Below are positions 6,237 to 14,311 of a stretch of DNA of 19,215 nt, piece after piece. The notes under the pieces are model-generated. The model saw nothing but the letters and a program-made list of their open reading frames with translations. It had not been told where the DNA came from and did not search any database. The stretch comes from Lachnospiraceae bacterium (GTDB lineage Bacteria > Bacillota > Clostridia > Lachnospirales > Lachnospiraceae), in NCBI GenBank assembly GCA_900763175.1, contig CAAFJI010000267.1, positions 1 through 19,215 of the forward strand. The letters are read 5' to 3'. Numbering within the stretch: the stretch's first letter is position 1; each line of letters starts with the position of its first letter. A program made the translations under genes and the position numbers.

Positions 6237-7559
6237 CTATTCCTGAGTATTTTCCAAAGTCACCTCAATAACGGTGTCTCGTTCATCCGGCAGTGGATAA
6301 CTGTCGCAGGTATCATTATTCAGGAAGAAAAACTGATTCTGGGCATATTCCTTCAGGTTCCAGTAATTGGTCAGACGAACCTCAGAGTTATCGCTGACAC
6401 GGCGAAGCTTTTTAATCTTTCCATGGATTCCGGTAAGAGGAATAGCTCCTGCCTGTGCTTCCATAACATGAGCATAAATTTTATTTCCATTGCGGGTGTA
6501 ACGTCCCCACTCCGGTTTCTCAATTCCAGCATAACCACAGCCATAAATGCTTCTGGAATTCTCATCCATCCACTCGCCTACTTCCTCCAAAATCTTCACA
6601 GATTCCTTAGGAATACGGCCTTTTCCGTCTGGTCCTACATTCAGGAGAAGATTGCCCCCCTTACTTACGCACTCAACCAGCATATGGATTACCATTTCTG
6701 CTGATTTATAATGGTGGTCACTGGATGCATATCCCCAGTTATTGTTCAAGGTCAGGCAGGCTTCCCAGGGAACCGGATCTCCAAGCTCATTTCGGATTCC
6801 CTCTGGCGGAATCATCTGCTCCGGTGAGGCGAAATCTCCGGAATATTCCGTAGGATTTGCTGTAAGAATAGAGCCGGAATCCTCTGCACTGCCCTCCAGA
6901 CGGTTATCAATGATCAGCCATGGCTGAATAGAGCGAACCATGGAAATCAGCTCCTGAGCTTTCCACTTTTCACATTTCATATCCCCATAGGAAAAATCAA
7001 ACCACATCAGATCCAGCTTTCCATAATTGGTCAGAAGCTCCTTAATCTGCCCAAACATAAACTCCAGATAACGGTCAAAATTACGGTTTTCATTGGAGCA
7101 CTCCGGATGATTTCTCATAGGATGGTGCATATCTCCATAATGGGGGAAGTCCGGATGGCGCCAATCAATAATGGAAAAATACAGTCCAACCTTAATTCCC
7201 TCTGCCCGGAATGCCTCCAGAAATTCCTTTACCAGGTCACGGCCGCAAGCAGCATTCATAGAATTATAATCAGTGAGTTTCGTGTCAAAAAGACAAAAAC
7301 CATCGTGATGTTTGGCTGTGAGCACAGCATATTTCATTCCTGCTTTTTTCGCCAAGCGTGCCCATTCCCTTGGGTTGTAATTTTCCGCTGTAAATTCCTC
7401 AGTAAAATGACAATAGTCCTCATGTGGAATCTGTTCTACACTTCTTACCCACTCTCCACGGGCTGGAATAGCATAAAGTCCCCAGTGGATAAACATTCCA
7501 AATCTGGCATCCTGGTACCACTCGGTACGCTTTGTTCTTTCCTCAATCACTTTATTCAT
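6237..7559 (-). CDS. GH29 alpha-L-fucosidase, cytoplasmic
   Basis: A 440-aa glycoside hydrolase family 29 enzyme, which removes terminal alpha-linked L-fucose with retention of configuration. Family hallmarks are FGMFIHWGLYAIP (20-32) and YAVLTAKHHDGFCLFDT (77-93). LMWFDF follows at 184-189 with the likely nucleophile D188, and GGNLLLNVGPDGKGRIP lies at 301-317. SPEQ at 245-248 lies where the acid/base residue is often found, but I cannot assign it firmly. There is a catalytic TIM barrel and a short C-terminal beta domain, with no signal peptide or carbohydrate-binding module, so it acts on imported substrate. It is the last gene of a three-gene unit; its ATG comes 26 nt after the peptidase stop, with AAAGGA just upstream. 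The linkage preference (alpha-1,2/3/4/6) cannot be read from the sequence. Confidence 0.93.
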   Translation of the reverse strand: MNKVIEERTKRTEWYQDARFGMFIHWGLYAIPARGEWVRSVEQIPHEDYCHFTEEFTAENYNPREWARLAKKAGMKYAVLTAKHHDGFCLFDTKLTDYNSMNAACGRDLVKEFLEAFRAEGIKVGLYFSIIDWRHPDFPHYGDMHHPMRNHPECSNENRNFDRYLEFMFGQIKELLTNYGKLDLMWFDFSYGDMKCEKWKAQELISMVRSIQPWLIIDNRLEGSAEDSGSILTANPTEYSGDFASPEQMIPPEGIRNELGDPVPWEACLTLNNNWGYASSDHHYKSAEMVIHMLVECVSKGGNLLLNVGPDGKGRIPKESVKILEEVGEWMDENSRSIYGCGYAGIEKPEWGRYTRNGNKIYAHVMEAQAGAIPLTGIHGKIKKLRRVSDNSEVRLTNYWNLKEYAQNQFFFLNNDTCDSYPLPDERDTVIEVTLENTQE

Positions 7560-7585
7560 CTTTAAGTCCTTTCTCGAAGCGTGTA

Positions 7586-8857
7586 TTAAAACCCGCCCCC
7601 AAAATAACGTTCCAATTCTCCTTGCATATCCTCCGGAATCTGTTTTTCAAAGAAAAGTGCCGGTTCATTTGCCACCCACGCAGCAGCCGTACAGAGCACC
7701 CTTGCCCCTTCTTCCAAAGCCCAGGGGGAAATATACTCTACAGTATCATGTCTTGTATGCATCCCGAAGCCATCCCGGTTCAAAGTAAGAGCTGGAACCC
7801 CTTTCCAGGCAAAGGTATTGGAATCACTGGCCCATACCTGATTTTTGATGGTCACGCCCAGCTGATTTTCTTCCATAAGCTCCTTAAGCGCCATGCAGAC
7901 AGTAGGATCTGCCGTCACTCCAAGAACATTTCCACCAAGAAGCTGTCCAGCCAGATCCACATTTAAGTTGAACACATGATCTGCCATTTCAGCCTGATGA
8001 TTTTTCACATAATTCTGACTTCCCACCAGACCCTTTTCCTCCGAACCAAACCAGATAAAGTCCACGGTTCTTGCCGGACGATGCTCTGCAAAATAATGAA
8101 ATGCTTCCATTACTATGGCACTGCCTGACATATTGTCATATGCCCCCGGTCCTTCCGGAACAGAATCGTAATGAGCTGTCACAGTCACAATCTCCTGGGG
8201 AAGGTCAGTTCCCAGAATACGAACTGCCACATTTGCAGAATTTCTGGAAATCTCATTCTGCTGAACATTCAGCTTGCACACCGCAGCTCCCTTTTCCAGG
8301 ATTTCCACTGCATCCAGATAATGAATGGAAACACCAGGAAGATCACTGGCTTTGCGTCGGTACTGCTGGGGAATCCGATCCTCCCCTTTATCAAGAGGGG
8401 TTCCGCATACCGTTATGAAGCCAGCTGCACCAGCTGCTTTTATCTTGTTTATCAAATTCTCACGTATGGGGTCACACACCAGCACGATTGCCCCTTTTGC
8501 CTGGGAAAGACTGATATCATCCCCCTTTCCCACATAAAGAAACGGAGCGGTGACACCTTCTTTCAAAGTGCAGGCACCATTTAAATATGCCCTCACCGGA
8601 TAGGATTTCTCATAAGGCTGGCAAATTACCAATTCCGCTTTCTTCTCCTGAAAATCCGGGCACTGGAAAAATTCCAGGCGTGGAGCCTGAATATAAGATC
8701 CATTCTCTGGCAGAGCGACCATCTGCTCTGCCTCTTTTAAAATATATTCGGCAGCTTTGTGCTCGCCTTTTGTACCGGATTCACGGACATACGCAGTGTC
8801 AGCTACGAACTGGTATGCCCGATTTCCATCCGGATGAATTTCTGTATATTTCTTCAT
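7586..8857 (-). CDS. M28-family zinc aminopeptidase/carboxypeptidase with PA-type insert, cytoplasmic
   Basis: A 423-aa metallopeptidase of the M28 (aminopeptidase Y/PSMA-like) family. The dinuclear zinc site is visible: TAHYDS (H229), GPGAYDNMSGSA (bridging D241), FGSEEKG (catalytic base E273, ligand E274), NVDLAG (D301) and HTRHDT (H367). The first half (about 100-200, with KGAIVLVCDP and AAGAAGFITV) looks like a PA-type insert. Residues 1-60 contain the R-x-S-G-T-K-GEHKAAEYI segment common in this group. No signal peptide or membrane anchor is seen, unlike many secreted M28 enzymes. It begins 1 nt after the stop of the transglutaminase-like gene, with GGAGG 6 nt before the ATG, so the two are translationally coupled. 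The likely role is trimming imported peptides; the exact specificity is unknown. Confidence 0.92.
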   Translation of the reverse strand: MKKYTEIHPDGNRAYQFVADTAYVRESGTKGEHKAAEYILKEAEQMVALPENGSYIQAPRLEFFQCPDFQEKKAELVICQPYEKSYPVRAYLNGACTLKEGVTAPFLYVGKGDDISLSQAKGAIVLVCDPIRENLINKIKAAGAAGFITVCGTPLDKGEDRIPQQYRRKASDLPGVSIHYLDAVEILEKGAAVCKLNVQQNEISRNSANVAVRILGTDLPQEIVTVTAHYDSVPEGPGAYDNMSGSAIVMEAFHYFAEHRPARTVDFIWFGSEEKGLVGSQNYVKNHQAEMADHVFNLNVDLAGQLLGGNVLGVTADPTVCMALKELMEENQLGVTIKNQVWASDSNTFAWKGVPALTLNRDGFGMHTRHDTVEYISPWALEEGARVLCTAAAWVANEPALFFEKQIPEDMQGELERYFGGGF

Positions 8858-8858
8858 G

Positions 8859-11381
8859 CTATGCCTCCGGCACTTCTTCCATAATACGAATCAGCATATC
8901 TCCTGTACCTACATTATAGCCGCTGGTTGCGTAAATTCCAACAGATTCTCCATTGGTTACAAGAATCAGCGGAAGTTTGTCTGGATCCACGTACATTCTT
9001 CTTCCCAGAAGTTCAATGTTTTCCTCGAAGGAATCATAATAAACAGAAATTTTCGGGAACTCCTTTAACACCTTGGAAAGCAACGGGTCCTGTTTTGCTT
9101 CCTTCGTACGGATCATAAAGGAAATAGCCTGTTCAAATTCATGAAACTTTTCAGAATGTTCCAGCATTTCGTTTAAAATATGTTCAGTAGGCTCCCGGCT
9201 TTCCTCCAGCCACATAAGAATTTTCTTTCCGACCTTTGTAAGGTCTGCACAGGTTACTGCATTTCCATTTCCCTCCTTCACCTCAAACTCCGGAAGGGAA
9301 ATCCTCTCCAGCATATCAGAAAGCTTGGCTGCTCTTAAACGAAGTGTCTCACAGTAGTTCTCTCCTTCTTTTACAACAAGAGTTTTCTCCCAGGAAAACT
9401 GGTTTCCATTTGGCAGGCGGTTGGTAGTGATAATCCGGTAGGTTCCCGGAATCAGTGCCAGCCTCAGGCTGTCATTTTCCCAGGTTCTGTGGGTAAGGTC
9501 CAGCGAAACGTACTCTCCTCCTACAAGACATCCGATTGTCCAGTTCTGATAATAATTCCACTCAGCCCCGGCTTCTTTCTTCAAGACAAGAGAGGCGCCG
9601 TCCTCCTGCTGTTTCAGAACCGGAACGAAGTGACTCTCTGCCCAGTATTCCATTACATGGTTGTTTGGGTTCAATCTGGCTGCAATGCCAAGAGTCCGGG
9701 CGATTGCCACAAAAAGCACTTTCTGGGAACGTTCTGTTCCAATTCCGGTTTTCAGGCATTCATACGGAGTTTCCATAACTGTCTCACGCTCATTTTCCGG
9801 ATAAGCCTTTATATGCTCCTGAATATAAGTCCAGATAGCAGCCGGGTTCCTGGAAAATGCCTCTTTCTGCTCTTCTGACAAAAATTCCAGAATTCCTTTT
9901 CGGTATGGGCGAAGAAGCTCATACTCAATGCGGGGATTTAAAACATAGCGGGTAAAAAGAGATTCTCCAGTCAGCTCCTCTGCCATATTTCTGACATTTT
10001 TGTACAATTCTGTATATGTATTTTTGTATCTTTTTCCGTATTCCAAATGTTCTTCCAGAACCTCGGCCACACAATCTGTGTAGTCTTTTTCTGAAAGATT
10101 TTCCATCATTGCTTGGCGAAGCTCTTTTTCATCCTCTCTGGCGAGAAAAGCAGTTTTCTCCGGATTTACCCAATTCTCCTTTTTCTCTCTTCGAAGCTTG
10201 TTTGCCTCATTCAGACGGCGGGTTCCCTCTGCCTTTTGCTCTGGTGTAGGCATATCCGGATTCACCGGTGTATCCACAGGTGCAATGATGTCAACCTTTT
10301 TCCACTCATCCTCCTGTACAGGCTCTCCTGTAAGTACCAGCTGAAGCTGTTCCTGGCATCTGGTATCCATATCTGCCTGGGCAAAGCCTTCCATATTCTG
10401 TGAAAAAGCAAGAACACGGAGGGTTCCAAGACCTGTTACAAGCGACACGATTCCCTGCTCATCGGTTTTCATCTTCGCAATGGAAAAATATTCTCCCATA
10501 TTTAATACCTGAAAATGTACCTCTGCATTTGCCAGAGGCTTTTCCTCTTTATCTGTTACTTTCACAGAAATCCTTTTTACTTTTGCGTAGCGGGCAGTCT
10601 GGTTCAGCATGACTGCAGCCCCTTCCTTGCCAATAACCTCTTCATTCTCAGCCGGGAAAAGGTCAAATAGTCTGGAATGCACCATCATAGCTCTGGAAGA
10701 AGCATTGGTGAACCAGCCTTTGTTCAGAATCATCAGTGGCTCGCAGGCACCGGTAAAGTACCATTTTCCATCGCACCACAGCTCTACCCATGCGTGATTG
10801 TCATCGCAGTGGGACCATCTTGGCACATAGACCTGTCTGGCTGGGATGCCCACACTTCTAAGGGCATTTACAAGAAAAACGGATTCCTCGCCGCATCTTC
10901 CGTAGCCTCTCCGGTATACGGTAAGTGCCGGAAGAGTACGCTCATCCCCACTGTGGTAGGTGGCTTCCTCTGCACACCAGTAATTTACCTCAATGGCTGC
11001 GTCCTTTGCTGCCTTGCCTGCAATTCTGTCCTTTAATTCCTCCCAGAACAGCTTTCTGCAGGGAAGGACCTCCTCCTCATTTACACGATGATCCAGAATG
11101 TAGTTTAGGAATATCTTCTCTGGCAGCTCTCTTACATATTCCAGACTGTTGTAAAGGAACAAACCATGCTCTGCAAAATCCTGTAAATCTTCAAAAGAAT
11201 AATTCACCAAATCACTGTAGGGTGCTGTTACATACAGATATTTCATGGCAAGGCCTAAATCCCTGCCGCATTTTTCCAACTTGCTGATAATCGCTTTCAA
11301 AGGCTCTCTGTCAGACCCTAGCTTCTGGCTCAGCCCCGAAAACTCTTCTTCAATTTTCTTCTCACTATTCTGAAGAAACAT
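8859..11381 (-). CDS. Multidomain transglutaminase/PNGase-like protein with C-terminal thioredoxin-like domain
   Basis: An 840-aa protein starting at the ATG at 11381 (AGGAGG 8 nt upstream; a GTG one codon earlier is less well spaced). Domains, approximate: helical N-terminus 1-130; transglutaminase core 135-235 with GYGRCGEES (C163) and CDDNHAWVELW (H196); beta-sandwich 268-350; charged helical linker 380-470; second degenerate transglutaminase-like segment 535-590 (ERSQKVLFVAIARTLGIAAR) without Cys; beta-sandwich 600-685; thioredoxin-like domain 715-835 without a CxxC motif but with the LPLILVTNGESVGIY strand. The GRCGE motif and the spacing to the His resemble eukaryotic peptide:N-glycanase. 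The PNGase catalytic Asp (in V-D-x-C-E) is Gly here (T-G-A-C-E, G211). No signal peptide. It heads a coupled operon with M28 peptidase and fucosidase. The activity is unknown: amide hydrolysis, transglutamination and inactivity are all possible. Confidence 0.82.
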   Translation of the reverse strand: MFLQNSEKKIEEEFSGLSQKLGSDREPLKAIISKLEKCGRDLGLAMKYLYVTAPYSDLVNYSFEDLQDFAEHGLFLYNSLEYVRELPEKIFLNYILDHRVNEEEVLPCRKLFWEELKDRIAGKAAKDAAIEVNYWCAEEATYHSGDERTLPALTVYRRGYGRCGEESVFLVNALRSVGIPARQVYVPRWSHCDDNHAWVELWCDGKWYFTGACEPLMILNKGWFTNASSRAMMVHSRLFDLFPAENEEVIGKEGAAVMLNQTARYAKVKRISVKVTDKEEKPLANAEVHFQVLNMGEYFSIAKMKTDEQGIVSLVTGLGTLRVLAFSQNMEGFAQADMDTRCQEQLQLVLTGEPVQEDEWKKVDIIAPVDTPVNPDMPTPEQKAEGTRRLNEANKLRREKKENWVNPEKTAFLAREDEKELRQAMMENLSEKDYTDCVAEVLEEHLEYGKRYKNTYTELYKNVRNMAEELTGESLFTRYVLNPRIEYELLRPYRKGILEFLSEEQKEAFSRNPAAIWTYIQEHIKAYPENERETVMETPYECLKTGIGTERSQKVLFVAIARTLGIAARLNPNNHVMEYWAESHFVPVLKQQEDGASLVLKKEAGAEWNYYQNWTIGCLVGGEYVSLDLTHRTWENDSLRLALIPGTYRIITTNRLPNGNQFSWEKTLVVKEGENYCETLRLRAAKLSDMLERISLPEFEVKEGNGNAVTCADLTKVGKKILMWLEESREPTEHILNEMLEHSEKFHEFEQAISFMIRTKEAKQDPLLSKVLKEFPKISVYYDSFEENIELLGRRMYVDPDKLPLILVTNGESVGIYATSGYNVGTGDMLIRIMEEVPEA

Positions 11382-11437
11382 CACTCAATCCTCCTGTATC
11401 CAAACTGTTTTTCACACCGGATATAAATATCTGGTGC

Positions 11438-11602
11438 CTAGAGCGTGTTTGGAAAATGCTTTCTGCAAGATGTGCGTCACAGTTTGTGGGAAATTTGTCC
11501 CGGATGAGGGCGTCGTAGCGGGCTACGTAGGCCGAATTCGGGACAAAAGTCCCGCAAAATGGGGCGTGCAGGTTGCAGGAATGATTTTCAAACAGACTCT
11601 AG
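11438..11602. mobile_element. MITE-like palindromic element with terminal inverted repeats
   Basis: Imperfect terminal inverted repeats, CTAGAGCGTGTTTGGAAAAT (11438-11457) and the complement of CTAGAGTCTGTTTGAAAAT (11584-11602), bound a 165-bp non-coding element. Inside, a second inverted pair of about 20 bp (TTTGTGGGAAATTTGTCCCG against CGGGACAAAAGTCCCGCAAA) and a central CGTAGC/GCTACG palindrome make the whole sequence fold on itself. No transposase is encoded and no target-site duplication is obvious. It sits between the cutC terminator and the start of the transglutaminase-like gene, where that operon's promoter should be. A 13-bp copy of its end lies at 17285-17297. Confidence 0.7.
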
Positions 11603-11614
11603 CTCCCTTTGTTG

Positions 11615-11640
11615 AAAAAAGCTCTTTCACCAAAGAGCTT
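11615..11640 (-). terminator. Intrinsic terminator after cutC
   Basis: The minus strand has a perfect 9-bp stem (AAGCTCTTT/AAAGAGCTT, 11619-11640) with a 4-nt loop followed by six T (11615-11620 on the plus strand read AAAAAA). The stem overlaps the cutC stop codon. It separates the opp-deoR-cutC transcript from the downstream three-enzyme unit, which must then have its own promoter in or near 11385-11610 or depend on read-through. Confidence 0.85.
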
Positions 11641-12406
11641 AAATAGCATTTCTTTTTTGTGAAAGAGCATTTAATACGTTCCGGGCTTTTTGTACTTCTA
11701 TCTCGCTGGTTCTGAAAATTTCATACTCGCTTAAAGAGGGCAGTCCCATACTCACCCCGTCTTTACGGTACTGCATTTCACTTTCCAGCACAATTTTGCC
11801 TGTCATATGATAATCTGTAATTCCTGTTTTCTCATAGATAGAAGAAACAGCATCTGCATTCACTCCGGCTCCAGCCATGATATGAATACGGCCTGCACTC
11901 TTCTTCACCAGTTCTGCAAGAAGGCCAGAGCCATCTACACAGTTATTTCTCTGTCCTGAAGTGAGAATGGTGTTAAACCCAAGAGAAACTGCCTGTTCCA
12001 GGGCTTCCTCCGGATCTCTGCAAACATCAAAGGCTCTGTGTAAGGTCACAGACATTCCCTCCGCTTCTTCCATAAGCCTCTCCAGATGCTTCACATCCAA
12101 AGAACCATCTGGTTTTAGCATTCCAATCACAACGCCCTGGGCTCCCAGCTCACGGAATCTTCTCACTTCTGAACGGATAATGTCAAATTCATATTCTGTA
12201 TAACAAAAATCGCCAAATCTTGGACGGATCAGCGCATGAATCTTAATATCACTGTGCTTCCTAATCTCACGGTAAAGGCTTTCGGAAGGAGTTGTACCTC
12301 CGATCACCACATTCCCACAAAGCTCAATACGATCTGCTCCGCCTTTCTCGGCGGCAAGTACAGATTCCACAGAATCTGCACAAACCTCCAAAGTAAACTT
12401 TTCCAT
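11639..12406 (-). CDS. cutC: CutC family TIM-barrel protein
   Basis: A 255-aa protein covering the whole CutC family. Signatures are EVCADS near the N-terminus, GGADRIELC, TTPSESL, IHALIRPR with GDFCY, VTLHRAFD and TILTSG. The ATG at 12406 is chosen because GAGAGG lies about 10 nt upstream; an in-frame GTG six codons earlier would place the ribosome binding site inside the gene. CutC is traditionally annotated as a copper homeostasis protein, but its biochemical function is unsettled. No copper genes are near; it follows a DeoR repressor and a peptide-class transporter, which fits a metabolic role better. It ends at a strong terminator. Family confidence is high; function is unknown. Confidence 0.9.
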   Translation of the reverse strand: MEKFTLEVCADSVESVLAAEKGGADRIELCGNVVIGGTTPSESLYREIRKHSDIKIHALIRPRFGDFCYTEYEFDIIRSEVRRFRELGAQGVVIGMLKPDGSLDVKHLERLMEEAEGMSVTLHRAFDVCRDPEEALEQAVSLGFNTILTSGQRNNCVDGSGLLAELVKKSAGRIHIMAGAGVNADAVSSIYEKTGITDYHMTGKIVLESEMQYRKDGVSMGLPSLSEYEIFRTSEIEVQKARNVLNALSQKRNAI

Positions 12407-12474
12407 ATCCTCTTTTCCTCTCACTCAGCTTGAACTGTACCTGTGACAAAAGCCACGGCACATTCTGATATTTA

Positions 12475-13236
12475 TTAATATAAGGTAACTCCAATGGAAT
12501 CCAACATATCCTGGACAGACTGATCCGGAAATTCATCTGTAATAATTCCATCCAGCTGATCAAGCTGTGTAAATTTGTAAGATTCATTAAAATAAAATTT
12601 TTCTCTCTCCATCACGGCATATTTATGCCGACTGCTCTCAATGGCAGCCTTCTTGGTAAGACCATCCTCAACGCCAAGAGTCGTCACAGTATGGTCCATC
12701 ATATCAATTCCACAGCTTCCCATAAACGCTTTGTCAAAGCTGTACCGCCTGATTACCTGTATGGCTGCAGAGCCCAGGAAACCATTTACTGTTGGATACA
12801 TGATTCCACCGGTTCCAATTGCCGTGATCTTCGGATTCTGGGCGAGAAGCTGCAAAATATCAATCATGTTGCTTACGACTGTAAGCTGCATTTTCGACTT
12901 GGCTAACAGCTTCGCCAGTTCTATATTTGTCGTGGAAATATCCAGAAAAACAGCCTCACGTTCCCGGATCAATGTCATAGCTTTCGCTGCGATCACCATC
13001 TTCTTTTCCACATGATAATTTCTTCTGTCTATAACATCTCTTTCCAGCGGGTAATCCTGGGAAAGAATCGCGCCACCGTAAGTTCTTTTTAATTTGCCGG
13101 CATTTTCAAGAGTTTTCAGATCTTTACGGATGCAGTCCTCTGTCACCTGAAACATTTCACTAAGCTCACGGACACGGACCTTTCCCTGTTCCCGAAGGAC
13201 TTTCTCGATGGCTAACTGCCGTTCCTCAATAAACAT
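12475..13236 (-). CDS. DeoR-family transcriptional repressor
   Basis: A 253-aa protein with an N-terminal HTH_DeoR domain (1-57: FIEERQLAIEKVLREQGKVR, then VRELSEMFQVTEDCIRKDL and KRTYGGAI) and a C-terminal DeoR sensor domain (about 75-235: AVFLDISTTNIELAKLL, LTVVSNMIDILQLLA and FLGSAAIQVIRRYSFDKAF). The sensor fold is related to sugar-phosphate isomerases, and family members usually respond to phosphorylated sugars. The ATG has AGGAGG 7 nt upstream. It lies 97 nt after oppF with no strong terminator between, and 68 nt before cutC, so it is probably co-transcribed with the transporter and may autoregulate the operon. The recognition helix has TEDCIRKDL where many relatives have S-x-x-TVRRDL. 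The effector is unknown; a fucose- or amino-sugar-derived phosphate would fit the context. Confidence 0.92.
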   Translation of the reverse strand: MFIEERQLAIEKVLREQGKVRVRELSEMFQVTEDCIRKDLKTLENAGKLKRTYGGAILSQDYPLERDVIDRRNYHVEKKMVIAAKAMTLIREREAVFLDISTTNIELAKLLAKSKMQLTVVSNMIDILQLLAQNPKITAIGTGGIMYPTVNGFLGSAAIQVIRRYSFDKAFMGSCGIDMMDHTVTTLGVEDGLTKKAAIESSRHKYAVMEREKFYFNESYKFTQLDQLDGIITDEFPDQSVQDMLDSIGVTLY

Positions 13237-13333
13237 CCTTCTTCCTCCTGTATATTGCTGTCTGAGTCACGAAAAACCAGTCGGCTGCCCCAAAAGAGCA
13301 GTTAACATAACTTTTCCTTTTATCTGCAAACTA

Positions 13334-14311
13334 TCATTTTTCGCACTGACTGCAGGCAACAAAGTGTCCCGGTTTTACCTCTACAAGCTTCGGCTGGCTC
13401 TTATGACAGCCATCCTGGCAAACTGGACAGCGGCTGCAGAACTTACACTCATCTCCAAGTCCGATAGGATTGGGGAGAGTACCCTCCAGCATGATTCTCT
13501 GACGATTCTTCTCAACATCCGGATCCGGAATCGGGATTGCGGAAAGAAGCGCCTTTGTATATGGATGCATAGGATTCTCGAAAAGCTCCTCACTGTCAGC
13601 AAGTTCAACAAGAGATCCAAGATACATAACGCCAATACGATCACTGATATGCTTCACCATAGAAAGGTCATGAGCAATAAACAGATAAGTCAGTCCACGC
13701 TCTCTCTGGAGCTGCTCCAGAAGGTTGATAACCTGCGCCTGGATAGAAACATCCAATGCGGAAATTGGCTCATCACATACGATAAAGTCCGGGTTCACAG
13801 CAAGGGCACGGGCAATACCAACTCGCTGACGCTGTCCTCCGGAGAACTCATGAGGGAAACGGTCTGCATGCTCAGCCTGAAGTCCAACCGTCTCCAAAAG
13901 CTCGATTACCTTGTCGTTACGCTCCTTCTTATTGGAAGCAAGACCATGGGCATCAATTCCCTCAGCTACGATATCCAGAATTTTTCTTCTTGGATTCAAG
14001 GAAGCGTAAGGATCCTGGAAAATCATCTGCATCCTTCTGCAAAGCTCATGTCTCTGCTTTGCATCCAGATTTTTGTCAATCTTTGTACCATCGAAGGTTA
14101 CCGCTCCCTCAGTAGGCTCATAAAGATGAATCACCGTTCTTCCGAATGTAGATTTACCACAGCCGGACTCTCCAACCAGGCCAAGGGTTTCCCCCTTGTA
14201 AATCTGAAGAGAAACATCATCCACAGCCTTCAGGATTTTTTTATTTCCTACGTCAAAATATTTTTTCAGGTTCTTTACATCAAGAAGTACCTTCTTGTCA
14301 TCATTTTTCAT
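13334..14311 (-). CDS. oppF: Peptide-class ABC transporter ATP-binding protein (OppF/DppF type)
   Basis: A 325-aa ATPase of the oligopeptide/nickel transporter class. Walker A is GESGCGKST (47-55), the Q-loop is in MIFQDPYASLNP, the signature is FSGGQRQR (156-163), Walker B is FIVCDEP (176-182) and the H-loop is AHDLS (214-218). The C-terminal oligo_HPY extension carries a dense cysteine cluster (C289, C292, C295, C298, C302, then C320 and C323), more than is usual for this class and able to bind a metal or an Fe-S cluster. The ATG overlaps the end of oppD by 11 bp, with AGGAGG 9 nt upstream, so it is translationally coupled. It would pair with OppD to power import. Confidence 0.94.
   Translation of the reverse strand: MKNDDKKVLLDVKNLKKYFDVGNKKILKAVDDVSLQIYKGETLGLVGESGCGKSTFGRTVIHLYEPTEGAVTFDGTKIDKNLDAKQRHELCRRMQMIFQDPYASLNPRRKILDIVAEGIDAHGLASNKKERNDKVIELLETVGLQAEHADRFPHEFSGGQRQRVGIARALAVNPDFIVCDEPISALDVSIQAQVINLLEQLQRERGLTYLFIAHDLSMVKHISDRIGVMYLGSLVELADSEELFENPMHPYTKALLSAIPIPDPDVEKNRQRIMLEGTLPNPIGLGDECKFCSRCPVCQDGCHKSQPKLVEVKPGHFVACSQCEK

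Noticed and set aside
13237..13333. Possible terminator between oppF and deoR
   Set aside because: Only a 6-bp stem (CTGCTC/GGGCAG) with no adjacent T-run; read-through is more likely.
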